From NCBI GenBank assembly GCA_020445945.1, contig JAGRFQ010000032.1, positions 1,513-37,772 of the forward strand: a stretch of DNA of 36,260 nt, written 5' to 3'. The DNA comes from Rhodocyclaceae bacterium. GTDB taxonomy: Bacteria; Pseudomonadota; Gammaproteobacteria; Burkholderiales; Rhodocyclaceae. The translations under genes and the position numbers were made by a program. Positions 15,329 through 24,549 of the stretch are shown piece after piece. Every line of letters begins with the position of its first letter. Position 1 is the stretch's first letter. The notes under the pieces were generated by a model that was given only the letters and a program-made list of their open reading frames with translations, had not been told where the DNA came from and did not search any database.

Positions 15329-16054
15329 ATGAACGCCAAGGACAAACTCCCCGCCGACCTGCCCAATGCCGCCGTGCCGCAGTACAACGCGCGCGAATCC
15401 TGGCGAATCTTCGGGATTATGGCAGAGTTCGTGGAGGCCACCGAACGGCTCAACGCGATCCGTCCGGCGGTGTCCATCTTCGGCAGCGCGCGCACGCCGG
15501 CCGACCATCCCTACTACCTGCTCACCGAACAGATCGCGCGCAAGCTGTCGGACGCCGGCTTTTCGGTCATCTCCGGTGGCGGCCCGGGCATCATGGAGGC
15601 GGCCAACAAGGGCGCCTTCTTCGGCAAGAGCCCGTCGATCGGGCTCAACATCCAGCTCCCGCACGAGCAGCAGGCCAACCCCTATCAGGACATCTCGCAG
15701 ACCTTCCAGCACTTCTTCGCGCGCAAGTTCATGTTCGTCAAGTTCGCCTCGGCCTATGTGGTCATGCCGGGCGGCTTCGGCACGCTGGACGAACTGCTCG
15801 AAGCGATGACCCTGATGCAGACCGGCAAGACCCGCAACATCCCCATCATCCTGGTGCACAAACCCTTCTGGGAGGGGCTGCTGGCGTGGTTCAGGGAGCG
15901 GCTGGTGAGCGACGGCATGATCAACCCGGAAGACCTCGACCTGGTCCAGCTCATCGACGACCCCGATCAGGTGGTCGAGGCGATCTTCAAGCACTACGAA
16001 ACGCGCGGCTTCCTGCCCCTGCCCGAGGAGCACGAGCTGATGCTCAATCTGTGA
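15329..16054 (+). CDS. LOG family protein (TIGR00730, nucleotide 5'-monophosphate phosphoribohydrolase type)
   Basis: A 241-residue Rossmann-fold protein. It has SIFGSARTPADHPYY, the nucleotide-binding SGGGPGIMEAANKGA and the family signature MPGGFGTLDELLEAMT (PGGxGTxxE). The LOG family cleaves the N-glycosidic bond of nucleoside monophosphates; plant relatives activate cytokinins and bacterial PpnN-type enzymes recycle purine nucleotides. The ATG at 15329 follows a GAGG ribosome site at 15321; an in-frame start 72 bases upstream lies over the polA start and was not chosen. The natural substrate in this organism is not known. Confidence 0.87.
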   Translation: MNAKDKLPADLPNAAVPQYNARESWRIFGIMAEFVEATERLNAIRPAVSIFGSARTPADHPYYLLTEQIARKLSDAGFSVISGGGPGIMEAANKGAFFGKSPSIGLNIQLPHEQQANPYQDISQTFQHFFARKFMFVKFASAYVVMPGGFGTLDELLEAMTLMQTGKTRNIPIILVHKPFWEGLLAWFRERLVSDGMINPEDLDLVQLIDDPDQVVEAIFKHYETRGFLPLPEEHELMLNL

Positions 16055-16074
16055 GGCCGGATCGCGCGAACTGC

Positions 16075-16080
16075 TAGAAT
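16075..16080 (+). promoter_or_regulatory. Candidate -10 box (TAGAAT) for the DUF2782 gene
   Basis: TAGAAT lies 22 bases before the ATG, followed by a strong AAGGAG ribosome site. No clear -35 is seen at the expected distance. The same hexamer precedes maf (20507-20512) and the lytic transglycosylase gene (8746-8751). Confidence 0.35.
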
Positions 16081-16102
16081 CGCGCCATTCAAGGAGAATG
16101 TC

Positions 16103-16447
16103 ATGCGCACCCTGTCGCTCCCTACCCTGCTTGCCGCCGCCCTGCTCGCGTTCAGCCTCAACGCGCGCGCCCAGGAGCGCCCGGCCAATCTCGAAGACGT
16201 GCCCGCCCCGCCGCCGATTCCGGCCGGCGTGAGCAGCGAGGACTTCGAACCCGAAGTCACCATCATCAAGCGCGGGCAGGAAACGGTGGAAGAGTTCCGC
16301 GTGCACGGCAAGCTGTACATGGTCAAGGTCACCCCGGCGCATGGCACGCCGTACTACCTTGTCGATCGCAAGGGCGACGGGGTGTTCGAGCGCGAATCCG
16401 GCGAGCGCCAGCTGAGCGTGCCGATGTGGGTCGTCAAGTCGTGGTAG
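16103..16447 (+). CDS. DUF2782 family exported protein
   Basis: A 114-residue protein with a clear signal peptide (about 1-23, ending NARA before QERP). The mature part has a Pro-rich linker (APPPIPAG) and a compact beta-type region (EPEVTIIKRGQETVEEFRVHG...YYLVDRKGDGVFE). Length and layout match DUF2782, a periplasmic family of unknown function found mostly in betaproteobacteria. A good AAGGAG ribosome site precedes the ATG. It sits directly upstream of thrB (44 bases). Confidence 0.8.
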   Translation: MRTLSLPTLLAAALLAFSLNARAQERPANLEDVPAPPPIPAGVSSEDFEPEVTIIKRGQETVEEFRVHGKLYMVKVTPAHGTPYYLVDRKGDGVFERESGERQLSVPMWVVKSW

Positions 16448-16491
16448 GCCACGGCCGCTGATCCGGCGGGCCTCCGGGCCCGGCACTGCCC

Positions 16492-17439
16492 ATGTCCGTC
16501 TTCACTCCGGTCACCCCCGAAGCCCTCAGCGGCTGGCTCTCCAACTACGCCATCGGCCGGCTGGTCGAGCTGCGCGGCATCGCCGCCGGGGTGCAGAACA
16601 GCAACTTCTTCGTCACCACCAGCCTCGGCCGCTACGTGCTGACCCTGTTCGAAACCCTGCCGCGCGCCGAGCTGCCCTTCTATCTGCACCTGATGGCCCA
16701 CCTCGCGCGCCACGGCCTGCCCGTGCCGGCGCCGATCGCCGACCTCGACAACGAATATCTCGGCACCCTGTCGGGCAAGCCGGCGGTGCTGGTGCGCTGC
16801 CTCTCCGGCGCCTCCGACATGGCCCCCGACGCCGCGCGCTGCACCAAGATGGGCACCATGCTCGCCGGGCTGCATCTGGCCGGCCAGCGCTTCGGCCGGC
16901 GCCAGATCAATCCGCGCGGGCCAGCCTGGCGCGCCCTCACCGCCCAAGCGGTGCGCCCCCACCTGCCGCCCGACGAGCAGGCGCTGCTCGACGCCGAGAT
17001 GGCCTTCCAGGCCGGCATCGACACCGCCCGCCTGCCCGAAGGGGTGATCCACGCCGACCTGTTCCGCGACAATCTGCTGTGGGACGGCGCCGACGTGGGC
17101 GGGGTGATCGACTTCTACTTCGCCGGCAACGACGCGCTGCTGTTCGATCTGGCGGTCACCGTCAACGACTGGTGCAGCACCGCCGACGGCGCGCTCGACC
17201 CGGCACGGACCCACGCGCTGCTGGCCGGCTACCACCTCGAACGCCCGCTCACCGCCGCCGAACACGCCGCCTGGCCGGCCATGCTGCGCGCCGCGGCGCT
17301 GCGCTTCTGGCTCTCGCGCGCGGAGGACTTCCACCTGCCGCGCGACGGCGAGATGGTGCAGGTGAAAGACCCGAACGTCTATCGCGACCTGCTGCGCCTG
17401 CGCGTCGCGGCCGGCGCCGCGGTGCCATGGGTCGACTGA
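16492..17439 (+). CDS. thrB: Homoserine kinase (APH-fold type)
   Basis: A 315-residue kinase of the aminoglycoside-phosphotransferase fold, the ThrB type of Pseudomonas and betaproteobacteria, which is unrelated to the E. coli GHMP-type ThrB. It has VQNSNFFVTTSLGRYVLTLFE (nucleotide loop and conserved Lys/Arg region), the catalytic loop VIHADLFRDNLLW (Asp as base, Asn as metal ligand) and GVIDFYFAGND (metal-binding Asp). It phosphorylates L-homoserine with ATP in threonine synthesis in the cytoplasm. The length is normal. No other threonine pathway gene is in the window. Confidence 0.92.
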   Translation: MSVFTPVTPEALSGWLSNYAIGRLVELRGIAAGVQNSNFFVTTSLGRYVLTLFETLPRAELPFYLHLMAHLARHGLPVPAPIADLDNEYLGTLSGKPAVLVRCLSGASDMAPDAARCTKMGTMLAGLHLAGQRFGRRQINPRGPAWRALTAQAVRPHLPPDEQALLDAEMAFQAGIDTARLPEGVIHADLFRDNLLWDGADVGGVIDFYFAGNDALLFDLAVTVNDWCSTADGALDPARTHALLAGYHLERPLTAAEHAAWPAMLRAAALRFWLSRAEDFHLPRDGEMVQVKDPNVYRDLLRLRVAAGAAVPWVD

Positions 17440-17488
17440 TCTGCCGCGGGGCCTCAGAATAAACCCCTGATTGCCGCCGCCCTTTCCG

Positions 17489-18238
17489 ATGCCCGATACC
17501 GCCCTGCCCCCCGCCCGATCCCTGCCTGCCGGCCGCTGCCTCGACTGGCTCGCCGCCGGCTGGCAGTTGTTTCTGCGCGACCCGGCTCGCTGGATGGCGG
17601 TGGCCGCGCTGAGCCTCGTCATCCTCGCCGCGCTCGGTGTGGTGCCGCTCATCGGCTGGGCGTTCACGCTGCTCGCGATCCCGATCCTCGGCGCCGGCCT
17701 GGTGAGCATCACCGACCAGGCGGCACGCGACGGCCGGGTGCGCATCGACGCATTGTTCGACGGCCTGCGCCGCGACGCCGGCAAGCACGTCATCATCGGC
17801 GTGAGCCACCTCGCCGGGGCGCTGATCATCGGCTTCGTTGCCGCGCTCATCGGCACCAGCGCAGCGCTCACCGGCGCACTGATCGGCCCGCTCGCCGCGG
17901 TCGGGCTCGCCACCGGCGGCATCATGCTGGCGATCGTGGTGTTCACCGCGCTGTGGATCGCGCTGATCATGGCGCTGTGGTTTGCGCCCTCGCTGGTACA
18001 CTTTGCGCACGCCGACCCGGTCGACGCGCTCACCCACTCGGCCGCCGCGTGCGCGCGCAACCTGCCGGCGTTTGCGGTGCTTGCACTGGCGCTCTACGTG
18101 CTCGGCTGGATCGCCATGCTGCCCGCCGGCCTCGGCCTGCTGGTACTGCTGCCGGTGCTCGCCGGCGCGCAGCACGCCGCCTATCTCGACACTTTTTCCG
18201 CCCCGGCCACGCCGGCGCCGGGCTCACCGAACGACTGA
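17489..18238 (+). CDS. BPSS1780-type integral membrane protein
   Basis: A 249-residue polytopic membrane protein. After a short cytoplasmic start (WLAAGWQLFLRDPARWM) it has about six hydrophobic segments, the first near residues 38-60 and the others in pairs. The G-x-x-LF..DP..W opening followed by six segments is shared with the next gene and with the betaproteobacterial BPSS1780 family, whose function is unknown. The ATG at 17489 was preferred to a TTG 18 bases upstream. Its stop lies one base before the ATG of its paralogue, so the two are probably co-translated and may form a heteromeric complex. Confidence 0.72.
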   Translation: MPDTALPPARSLPAGRCLDWLAAGWQLFLRDPARWMAVAALSLVILAALGVVPLIGWAFTLLAIPILGAGLVSITDQAARDGRVRIDALFDGLRRDAGKHVIIGVSHLAGALIIGFVAALIGTSAALTGALIGPLAAVGLATGGIMLAIVVFTALWIALIMALWFAPSLVHFAHADPVDALTHSAAACARNLPAFAVLALALYVLGWIAMLPAGLGLLVLLPVLAGAQHAAYLDTFSAPATPAPGSPND

Positions 18239-18239
18239 A

Positions 18240-19010
18240 ATGCAAGCATACAAACGCGCGCCAACGCGCGGCATCAACTGGGTCGCCGACGGTTTCGCGC
18301 TGTGGAAGCGCAATCCCGCGCTGATCACCTACCTCACCTTCGGCTATCTGCTGATTCTGGTCGTACTGAGCATCATCCCGGTCATCGGCCAGGCCGTCGC
18401 CGCGCTGACCATGCCGATGGTGTCGCTCGGCGTGCTCAACGGCACGCTGGCCGCGCACCAGGGGCGCAAGGTCGGGCCGGACATCCTGTTCTCCGGTTTC
18501 AAGCGCAACGTCCACGGGCTGATCACCGTCGGCGGCATCTACCTGCTCGGCACCTTGCTGGCGCTGGCCGCCACCGCGCTGGTGGACGGCGGCACGCTGG
18601 CCAAGATCATGATCGGCGGCCAGCCGCTGACCGAAGAGGTCGCCAACACCCCGGGGCTGCTCGAAGCCTCGCTGCTCGCCACCGCGCTGACCACGCCGCT
18701 GATGATGGCCTACTGGTTTGCCGCGATGCTGGTCGGCTGGCAGGGGCTGTCGGCGCCCAAGGCAATGTTCTTCAGCCTGGTCGCGTGCTGGCGCAACTGG
18801 CAGGCCTTCTTCCTGTATTCGCTGTCGATCTTCTTTCTCGTGCTCGGCGCGCCGGCGCTGCTCATCGCGGTCGTCGCGCAGGCTTCGCCAATGCTGGCCA
18901 GCCTGCTCACCATTCCGCTGCCGCTGATCGCCATCCCGATCGTGTTCGCCACCTTCCTGCCCAACGCGCTCGACGTGTTCGGCCGCGACATTGCGCCGAA
19001 TGCGCACTAA
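18240..19010 (+). CDS. BPSS1780-type integral membrane protein, second copy
   Basis: A 256-residue membrane protein built like the preceding one: GINWVADGFALWKRNPALI, then about six hydrophobic segments, with an amphipathic stretch (HQGRKVGPDILFSGFKRNV) between segments 2 and 3. It is likely a diverged tandem duplicate. It starts one base after the upstream stop, and its 3' end overlaps the nadD start by 11 bases. The role is unknown. The tight link to thrB and nadD is positional and does not by itself give a function. Confidence 0.72.
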   Translation: MQAYKRAPTRGINWVADGFALWKRNPALITYLTFGYLLILVVLSIIPVIGQAVAALTMPMVSLGVLNGTLAAHQGRKVGPDILFSGFKRNVHGLITVGGIYLLGTLLALAATALVDGGTLAKIMIGGQPLTEEVANTPGLLEASLLATALTTPLMMAYWFAAMLVGWQGLSAPKAMFFSLVACWRNWQAFFLYSLSIFFLVLGAPALLIAVVAQASPMLASLLTIPLPLIAIPIVFATFLPNALDVFGRDIAPNAH

Positions 19011-19665
19011 GCGCCCGATCGGCCTGCTCGGCGGCACCTTCGACCCGATCCACTTCGGCCATCTGCGCCTCGCCGAAGAGGCGCGCGAGACGCTCGATCT
19101 GGCCGAGATGCGCCTTGTCCCGGCCGGCGAGCCGCCGCACCGCGACACCCCGCGCTCGCCGGCGCAGCACCGCCTGGCGATGGCGCGGCTGGCGGTGGAC
19201 TCCAACCCCGGGCTGCGCGTCGACGACATCGAGATCCGCCACCCCGGCCCGAGCTATTCGGTGCTCACGCTCAGCCGTCTGCGCGAAGCCGTCGGCCCCG
19301 ACCAGCCGCTGGTGCTGATCCTCGGCGCCGACGCGTTCGAGGGGCTGCCCGGCTGGCATCGCTGGGAGGAACTGTTCTCGCTGGCCCACATCGCGGTCGC
19401 CAACCGCCCGGGCTACGCACCTCACGGCCGGCGCTGGCCGGCGGTGCTGTCGCCCGAACTGGCCCGCGCCTGCGACGGCCGCCGGCTGAGCGATGCCGCG
19501 GCGCTGGGGCACAGCCCGGCCGGCGGTATCCTGCCCTTCGACATGACCCCGCTCGACATCTCCGCCACCCTGATTCGCGACCTGCTCCGGCATGGCCACA
19601 GCCCACGCTATTTGCTCCCCGATCCGGTTGTCGACTATATTGCCGCGCACAATCTCTATGCCTGA
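19000..19665 (+). CDS. nadD: Nicotinate-nucleotide adenylyltransferase
   Basis: A 221-residue nucleotidylyltransferase. It has the GGTFDPIHFGHL loop (the HxGH-type motif), LILGADAFEGLPGWHRW for substrate binding and the C-terminal ISATLIRDLL (ISxTxIR) ATP-binding motif. It joins nicotinate mononucleotide and ATP to give deamido-NAD in the cytoplasm. The ATG at 19000 was chosen; a TTG at 18991 is in frame and possible. There is no ribosome site of note because the start lies inside the preceding gene. The nadD-rsfS-rlmH order is common in proteobacteria. Confidence 0.95.
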   Translation: MRTKRPIGLLGGTFDPIHFGHLRLAEEARETLDLAEMRLVPAGEPPHRDTPRSPAQHRLAMARLAVDSNPGLRVDDIEIRHPGPSYSVLTLSRLREAVGPDQPLVLILGADAFEGLPGWHRWEELFSLAHIAVANRPGYAPHGRRWPAVLSPELARACDGRRLSDAAALGHSPAGGILPFDMTPLDISATLIRDLLRHGHSPRYLLPDPVVDYIAAHNLYA

Positions 19666-19669
19666 GCCC

Positions 19670-20017
19670 ATGAATATCGACCAACTCCTCCCCATCGTCG
19701 TCAACGCCCTCGAAGACATCAAGGCGCGCGACATCGAAGTCATCGACACCACCAAACTCACCGCGCTGTTCGACCGCATGGTCATCGCCAGCGGCGACTC
19801 CGGCCGGCAGACCCGCGCCCTCGCGCGCAACGTGCAGGAAGAAGTCAAGAAGGCCGGCGGCACGGTGAACGGCGTCGAGGGCGAAGACAGCGGCGACTGG
19901 GTGCTGGTCGACCTGGGCGGCATCGTGGTGCACATCATGCAACCCGCGGTGCGCACCTACTACAACCTCGAAGAGCTGTGGCAAGCCTCGCCTAACCAGC
20001 GCCCCGACAAAGCGTGA
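19670..20017 (+). CDS. rsfS: Ribosomal silencing factor RsfS
   Basis: A 115-residue RsfS/Iojap protein with [39 protein letters not shown] and the C-terminal [35 protein letters not shown]. RsfS binds L14 of the 50S subunit and blocks joining with 30S when nutrients are low. The ATG at 19670 starts four codons after another in-frame ATG (19658) that overlaps the nadD end. The stop overlaps the rlmH GTG (GTGA). Confidence 0.95.
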   Translation: MNIDQLLPIVVNALEDIKARDIEVIDTTKLTALFDRMVIASGDSGRQTRALARNVQEEVKKAGGTVNGVEGEDSGDWVLVDLGGIVVHIMQPAVRTYYNLEELWQASPNQRPDKA

Positions 20018-20484
20018 AGCTGCTCATCGTCGCGGTCGGCACGCGCATGCCCGGCTGGGTCGGCACCGGCTTCGACGACTACGCCAAGCGCATGCCGCGC
20101 GAGGCCGGCATCGAGCTGCTCGAAGTCAAGGCCGAACCGCGCACCACCGGCAAGACCGTGGCGGCAATGATGGCCGCCGAGGCCACGCGCATCGAAGCCG
20201 CGCTGCCGGCGCGCTGCCGGCGCGTGATTCTCGACGAACACGGCCGCGACACCACCACCCGCGATCTCGCCGCCCGGCTCGAACAGTGGCTGGGCGAGGG
20301 CGACGACGTGGCCTTCATCATCGGCGGGCCCGACGGCCTCGACCCGGCGCTCAAGGCCAGCGCCCACGAAACCGTCCGCCTCTCCAGCCTGACCCTGCCC
20401 CACGCGATGGTGCGCCCGCTGCTCGCCGAGGCGCTCTACCGCGCCTGGAGCGTGCTCAACAATCACCCCTATCACCGTGAATAG
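20014..20484 (+). CDS. rlmH: 23S rRNA pseudouridine-1915 N3-methyltransferase
   Basis: A 156-residue SPOUT methyltransferase of normal length. The C-terminal knot region has [12 protein letters not shown] and [20 protein letters not shown], and it ends with the conserved NNHPYHRE that is characteristic of RlmH. It methylates pseudouridine 1915 in helix 69 of 23S rRNA. It begins with GTG overlapping the rsfS stop. Confidence 0.96.
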   Translation: MKLLIVAVGTRMPGWVGTGFDDYAKRMPREAGIELLEVKAEPRTTGKTVAAMMAAEATRIEAALPARCRRVILDEHGRDTTTRDLAARLEQWLGEGDDVAFIIGGPDGLDPALKASAHETVRLSSLTLPHAMVRPLLAEALYRAWSVLNNHPYHRE

Positions 20485-20506
20485 GCGCTGCCCGGCAGGC
20501 TTCCCG

Positions 20507-20512
20507 TAGAAT
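20507..20512 (+). promoter_or_regulatory. Candidate -10 box (TAGAAT) for maf-rng
   Basis: TAGAAT lies 26 bases before the maf ATG in the 54-base gap after rlmH. A 6-bp inverted repeat (GGCGGA with TCCGCC) follows it in the leader. No strong -35 is visible. Confidence 0.3.
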
Positions 20513-20538
20513 GGCGGAATCCGCGTTTGCGATCCGCC

Positions 20539-21147
20539 ATGAAACCTTCGATCTACCTTGCCTCCAACAGCCCGCGCCGGCGCGAGTTGTTGCGCCAGAT
20601 TGGCGTCCACTTCGACGTGCTGCTGTTTCGCAGCGGCGCGCGCGCCGACGCCGACGTGGACGAAACCGCACATGCAGACGAGCCGGCGCACGACTACGTG
20701 CAGCGCGTGGCGCTGGCCAAGGCCGAGGGCGGCATGCGCCGGGTGCACTGGCGCCACCTGCCGCCACGCCCGGTACTCGCCGCCGACACCACGATCGAAC
20801 TCGACGGCCGGATCATCGGCAAGCCGGTCGACGCCGCCGACGCGGCGCGCATCCTGCAGCAGCTGTCGGGGCGCAGCCATCAAGTGCTGACCGCGGTCGC
20901 GCTGAGCGACGGCGAGCGCACCGCGCACTGCCTCAACGTCAACACGGTGGATTTTCGCGCCCTCGACCCCGACGACATCCGCCGCTACATCGCCACCGGC
21001 GAGCCCATGGACAAGGCCGGCGCCTACGGCATCCAGGGTCGCGCCGCGATGTTCATCGAATCCATCCACGGCAGCTACACCGGCATCATGGGGCTGCCCC
21101 TCTACGAAACCGCCGCGCTGCTGACCCGTTTCGGCCTGCGCCCCTGA
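20539..21147 (+). CDS. maf: Maf-family nucleoside triphosphate pyrophosphatase (dTTP/UTP type)
   Basis: A 202-residue Maf protein. It has LASNSPRRRELLRQIG at the start, the catalytic AADTTIELDG and the C-terminal MDKAGAYGIQGRAAMFIESIHGSY. The DTT and KAGAYGIQG motifs fit the YhdE subgroup, which hydrolyses dTTP, UTP and modified pyrimidine nucleotides, rather than the YceF (m7GTP) subgroup, which has CAGSF at this place. It probably acts in nucleotide pool cleaning. It lies upstream of rng, as in many beta- and gammaproteobacteria. Confidence 0.92.
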   Translation: MKPSIYLASNSPRRRELLRQIGVHFDVLLFRSGARADADVDETAHADEPAHDYVQRVALAKAEGGMRRVHWRHLPPRPVLAADTTIELDGRIIGKPVDAADAARILQQLSGRSHQVLTAVALSDGERTAHCLNVNTVDFRALDPDDIRRYIATGEPMDKAGAYGIQGRAAMFIESIHGSYTGIMGLPLYETAALLTRFGLRP

Positions 21148-21171
21148 ACTGAAATCCACACCAAAGTGCCC

Positions 21172-22629
21172 ATGACCGAAGAGTTCCTCATCAACTTCAC
21201 ACCGCAGGAAACCCGCGCGGTGCTGATGCAGCAAGGCGTGGTGCAGGAACTGCATGTGGAACGCACCGCCAGCCGCGGCATCGTCGGCAACGTGTACCTC
21301 GGCACCGTGGTGCGGGTGCTGCCCGGCATGCAGTCGGCGTTCATCGACATCGGCCTCGAACGCACCGCCTTCCTGCACGTGGCCGACATCTGGAGCGAAC
21401 GCCACAACGGCGAGCACGCCCAGCCCATCGAGCGCATCCTCAACGAGGGGCAGCGCATCATCGTGCAGGTGCTCAAGGACCCGATCGGCAGCAAGGGCGC
21501 GCGCCTGTCGACGCAGATCAGCATCGCCGGGCGGCTGCTCGTTTTTCTGCCGCAGGAGCACCACATCGGCATCTCGCAGCGCATCGAGGACGAGGCCGGG
21601 CGCGAGGCCTTGCGCGAACGCCTGACCCGGCTGATGGGCGAAGACGCCACCGGTGGCTTCATTGTGCGCACCATGGCCGAGTCGGCCAGCGACGACGAGC
21701 TGGCCGCCGACATCGCGTACTTGCGCAAGCTGTGGAGCGAGATCCAGAACCGCAGCCACGGCGCCAAACCGCCGCTCGCGCTGTATCAGGACCTGACCCT
21801 CGGCCAGCGCGTGCTGCGCGATCTGGTCACGGACGAAACCTCGCGCATCGTGGTCGATTCGCGCGAGAACTTCGTCAAACTCACCGGCTTCGCAAAACAA
21901 TATATGCCGCGCGTGTTGCCCCTGCTGACCCACTACACCGGCGATCGCCCGATCTTCGACCTGCACAATGTCGAAGACGAAATCCACAAGGCGCTGGCCC
22001 GGCGAGTGGAGCTCAAGAGCGGCGGCTACCTGATCATCGACCAGACCGAGGCGATGACCACCATCGACGTGAACACCGGCGGCTTCGTCGGCGCGCGCAA
22101 CTTCGACGAAACCATCTTCAAGACCAACCTCGAAGCCTCGCAGGCCATCGCCCGCCAGCTGCGGCTGCGCAACCTGGGCGGGATCATCATCGTCGACTTC
22201 ATCGACATGGAATCGGCGGAACACCGCAACGCGGTGCTCGCCGAATTCAACCGCGCACTGGCCCGCGACCACACCAAGATGACGGTCAACGGCTTCACCG
22301 CGCTGGGCCTGGTCGAGATGACGCGCAAGCGTACGCGCGAGTCGCTGGCCCACACCCTGTGCGAGACCTGCCCCACCTGCGACGGCCGCGGCGAGGTCAA
22401 GACCGCGCGCACGATGTGCTTCGAAATCCTGCGCGAACTGCTGCGCGAAGCGCGCCAGTACGACAACGCGCGCGAGTTCCGGGTGCTCGCCGCCCCCAAG
22501 GTCACCGACCTGTTCCTCGACGAGGAATCGCAGGCGCTGGCGATGCTCTCGGACTTCATCGACAAGACCATCTCGCTGCACCCGGAAGCCAGCTACTCCC
22601 AGGAACAGTACGACATCGTGCTGCTATGA
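21172..22629 (+). CDS. rng: Ribonuclease G
   Basis: A 485-residue RNase E/G family enzyme without the long C-terminal scaffold of RNase E. The N-terminal S1 region is at about 35-120 (GIVGNVYLGTVVRVLPGMQSAFIDIG). The DNase-I-like catalytic part has TTIDVNTGGFVG and IIVDFIDME, with the two magnesium-binding Asp residues. The Zn-link has CPTCDGRGEVKT with the CxxC pair. It cuts single-stranded AU-rich RNA, matures the 5' end of 16S rRNA and takes part in mRNA decay. The ATG at 21172 gives the usual MTEEFLINFTPQETR start. Its stop overlaps the next ATG (ATGA). Confidence 0.96.
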   Translation: MTEEFLINFTPQETRAVLMQQGVVQELHVERTASRGIVGNVYLGTVVRVLPGMQSAFIDIGLERTAFLHVADIWSERHNGEHAQPIERILNEGQRIIVQVLKDPIGSKGARLSTQISIAGRLLVFLPQEHHIGISQRIEDEAGREALRERLTRLMGEDATGGFIVRTMAESASDDELAADIAYLRKLWSEIQNRSHGAKPPLALYQDLTLGQRVLRDLVTDETSRIVVDSRENFVKLTGFAKQYMPRVLPLLTHYTGDRPIFDLHNVEDEIHKALARRVELKSGGYLIIDQTEAMTTIDVNTGGFVGARNFDETIFKTNLEASQAIARQLRLRNLGGIIIVDFIDMESAEHRNAVLAEFNRALARDHTKMTVNGFTALGLVEMTRKRTRESLAHTLCETCPTCDGRGEVKTARTMCFEILRELLREARQYDNAREFRVLAAPKVTDLFLDEESQALAMLSDFIDKTISLHPEASYSQEQYDIVLL

Positions 22630-23300
22630 GCGCACTGTTCGACCCCGCCACGCTGCGTGCAGTGGTGTTCGACATGGACGGCCTGCTGCTCGACAGCGAA
22701 CGCATCGCCTACGACATCGGCCGCCAGGTGAGCCTCGATCTGGGCATTCCGTGGACCCACGCGGTGGCGATGCAGATGATCGGCCTGAACTCGCGCGAAC
22801 ACGAGGCGCTGCTCAAGGGCGCCTTCGGCGACGACTACCCGCTCGAAGCGCATCGCGCCGAGTTCGGGCGGCGCTACGAGGCACGCATCGCGCGCGGCGG
22901 CTTTCCGCTCAAGCCCGGCGTGCGCGAGCTGTTCGACGCGCTCGACGCGGCCGGCCTGCCACGCGCCGTGGCCACCTCCACGCGACGCAGCCGGGCGCTA
23001 CCCAAGCTCGACGCCGTGGGCCTGCTGGCGCGCGTCAATGTGGTCGTCGCCGGCGACGAGGTCGCCCGCGGCAAACCCGCGCCCGACATCTTTCTGGCCG
23101 CCGCCGCCCAGCTCGCCACCGCCCCGGCGCACTGCCTCGCGCTGGAAGACTCCAACGCCGGCGTGCGCGCCGCGCTGGCCGCCGGCATGCAGGTGGTGAT
23201 GGTCCCCGACCTGCTCGACCCGGCCGACGACATCCGCGCCGCGGGTGTCGCCACCGCGGCAACGCTGCTTGACATCGCCGCCCGGTTCACGCGCCAATAA
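22626..23300 (+). CDS. HAD-superfamily phosphatase (beta-phosphoglucomutase-like subfamily)
   Basis: A 224-residue HAD hydrolase. Motif I is [13 protein letters not shown] (the first Asp is the nucleophile, the second the general acid), then a helical cap, motif [10 protein letters not shown], Lys in GKPAPDIF (motif III) and [15 protein letters not shown] (motif IV acids). The cap size and DGLLLDSE fit the beta-PGM/phosphatase group that acts on small sugar phosphates or nucleotides. The exact substrate cannot be inferred. Translation is coupled to rng by ATGA. Confidence 0.85.
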   Translation: MSALFDPATLRAVVFDMDGLLLDSERIAYDIGRQVSLDLGIPWTHAVAMQMIGLNSREHEALLKGAFGDDYPLEAHRAEFGRRYEARIARGGFPLKPGVRELFDALDAAGLPRAVATSTRRSRALPKLDAVGLLARVNVVVAGDEVARGKPAPDIFLAAAAQLATAPAHCLALEDSNAGVRAALAAGMQVVMVPDLLDPADDIRAAGVATAATLLDIAARFTRQ

Positions 23301-23329
23301 ACGTCCGTTTGATCGCCAGCCCGCACACC

Positions 23330-23941
23330 ATGAAACTCATCGGCATGCTCGACTCGCCCTATGTGCGTCGCACCGTCGTTTCCGCCCACCTGATGAACCT
23401 CGCCATCGATCACGAAGCGCTGTCGGTGTTTCGCGATTTCGAGCAATTTCGCAGCATCAACCCGCTGGTCAAGGCCCCCACGCTGGTGTTCGACGACGGC
23501 ACCCTGATGGTCGACAGCCAGCTCATCGTGCACTACCTCGAACCGCTGGCCGCGCCGAGCAAGCGCCTGACCCCGACCGACCCCGACCTGCGCGGCCGCA
23601 ACGACCGCCTCACCAGCATCGCCCTGGCCGCCTGCGACAAGGCCGTTCAGCTGTACTACGAAGTGTCGCTGCGCCCCGAACCCCTGCGCTGGCCGGAATG
23701 GATCGAGCGCGTGTCCACGCAACTGCGCGCCGCCTTCGTGATGCTCGAAGACAGCATCGGCGACACCCGCTGGCTGTGCGACGACAACCGCCTGTGCCAC
23801 GCCGACGTCACCGCCGCCATCGCCTGGCGCTTCGCCCGTCACGTCGTGCCCGACGTGATCGGCGGCATCGACTGTCCGCGTCTGGCCGCGCTGTCCGAAG
23901 CCGCCGAAGCCCTCCCGGCCTTCCAGGCCGCCGACTTCTGA
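23330..23941 (+). CDS. Glutathione S-transferase family protein
   Basis: A 203-residue protein with an N-terminal thioredoxin-like domain ([16 protein letters not shown], conserved cis-Pro region [24 protein letters not shown]) and a C-terminal all-helical domain. The Asp-Ser-Gln pattern fits the glutathione gamma-Glu site. The active Ser or Cys would be near residues 9-10 (Ser-Pro). It may detoxify electrophiles. The ATG at 23330 gives the standard start; a TTG 21 bases upstream is possible. It lies 8 bases before ruvA. Confidence 0.82.
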   Translation: MKLIGMLDSPYVRRTVVSAHLMNLAIDHEALSVFRDFEQFRSINPLVKAPTLVFDDGTLMVDSQLIVHYLEPLAAPSKRLTPTDPDLRGRNDRLTSIALAACDKAVQLYYEVSLRPEPLRWPEWIERVSTQLRAAFVMLEDSIGDTRWLCDDNRLCHADVTAAIAWRFARHVVPDVIGGIDCPRLAALSEAAEALPAFQAADF

Positions 23942-23949
23942 GGCCCCCG

Positions 23950-24549
23950 ATGATCGGACGCCTGCACGGCACCCTGCTCGAAAAGACCCCGCCGCGCATC
24001 CTGCTCGACGTGGGCGGCGTCGGCTACGAAATCGACGTGCCGATGAGCACCTTCTACCCCCTCCCCGCCGTCGGCCAGGCGGTCACCCTGCACACCCATC
24101 TGGCGGTGCGCGAGGACGGCCACTTCCTCTACGGCTTCGCCACCGACGAAGAGCGCAGTGCCTTTCGCCAGCTCATCCGCGTCTCCGGCATCGGCGCGCG
24201 CACCGCGCTGGCGGTGCTCTCCGGCCTGTCGGTGGGCGAGCTGATCCAGGCCATCGCGCTGCAGGAGAGCGGGCGCATCGTCAAGGTGCCCGGCATCGGC
24301 AAGAAAACCGCCGAACGCCTGCTGCTGGAACTCAAGGACAAGCTCGCCCAGGCCCTGCCCCACGCCGCCGCCAGCCTCGCCGCACCGCCCGCCACGGCCC
24401 CCGACAGCGCCCAGAACGATATCCTCAACGCCTTGCTCGCGCTGGGCTACAACGAGCGTGAAGCGGCGCGTGCGACGAAGCCTCTGGCCGACGACATCGA
24501 CGTCGCCACCGGCATCCGCGAAGCGCTCAAGCTGCTCGCCAAAGCCTGA
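23950..24549 (+). CDS. ruvA: Holliday junction branch migration protein RuvA
   Basis: A 199-residue RuvA. It has the N-terminal OB-fold ([37 protein letters not shown]), the helix-hairpin-helix domain ([40 protein letters not shown]) and the mobile C-terminal domain that binds RuvB ([19 protein letters not shown]). It forms a tetramer on Holliday junctions. No ruvC lies upstream, and ruvB is about 1.5 kb downstream instead of adjacent. The stop overlaps the next ATG by one base. Confidence 0.97.
   Translation: MIGRLHGTLLEKTPPRILLDVGGVGYEIDVPMSTFYPLPAVGQAVTLHTHLAVREDGHFLYGFATDEERSAFRQLIRVSGIGARTALAVLSGLSVGELIQAIALQESGRIVKVPGIGKKTAERLLLELKDKLAQALPHAAASLAAPPATAPDSAQNDILNALLALGYNEREAARATKPLADDIDVATGIREALKLLAKA

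Noticed and set aside
15265-15495. N-terminal extension of polA by 77 codons
   Set aside because: The extra residues overlap the LOG-family gene and have no polymerase I sequence; the family starts at MPTLLLVDG.
19960-22581. Long open frame on the minus strand opposite rlmH, maf and rng
   Set aside because: It runs across three well-supported genes and encodes Gly/Val/His/Asp-rich sequence typical of antisense frames.
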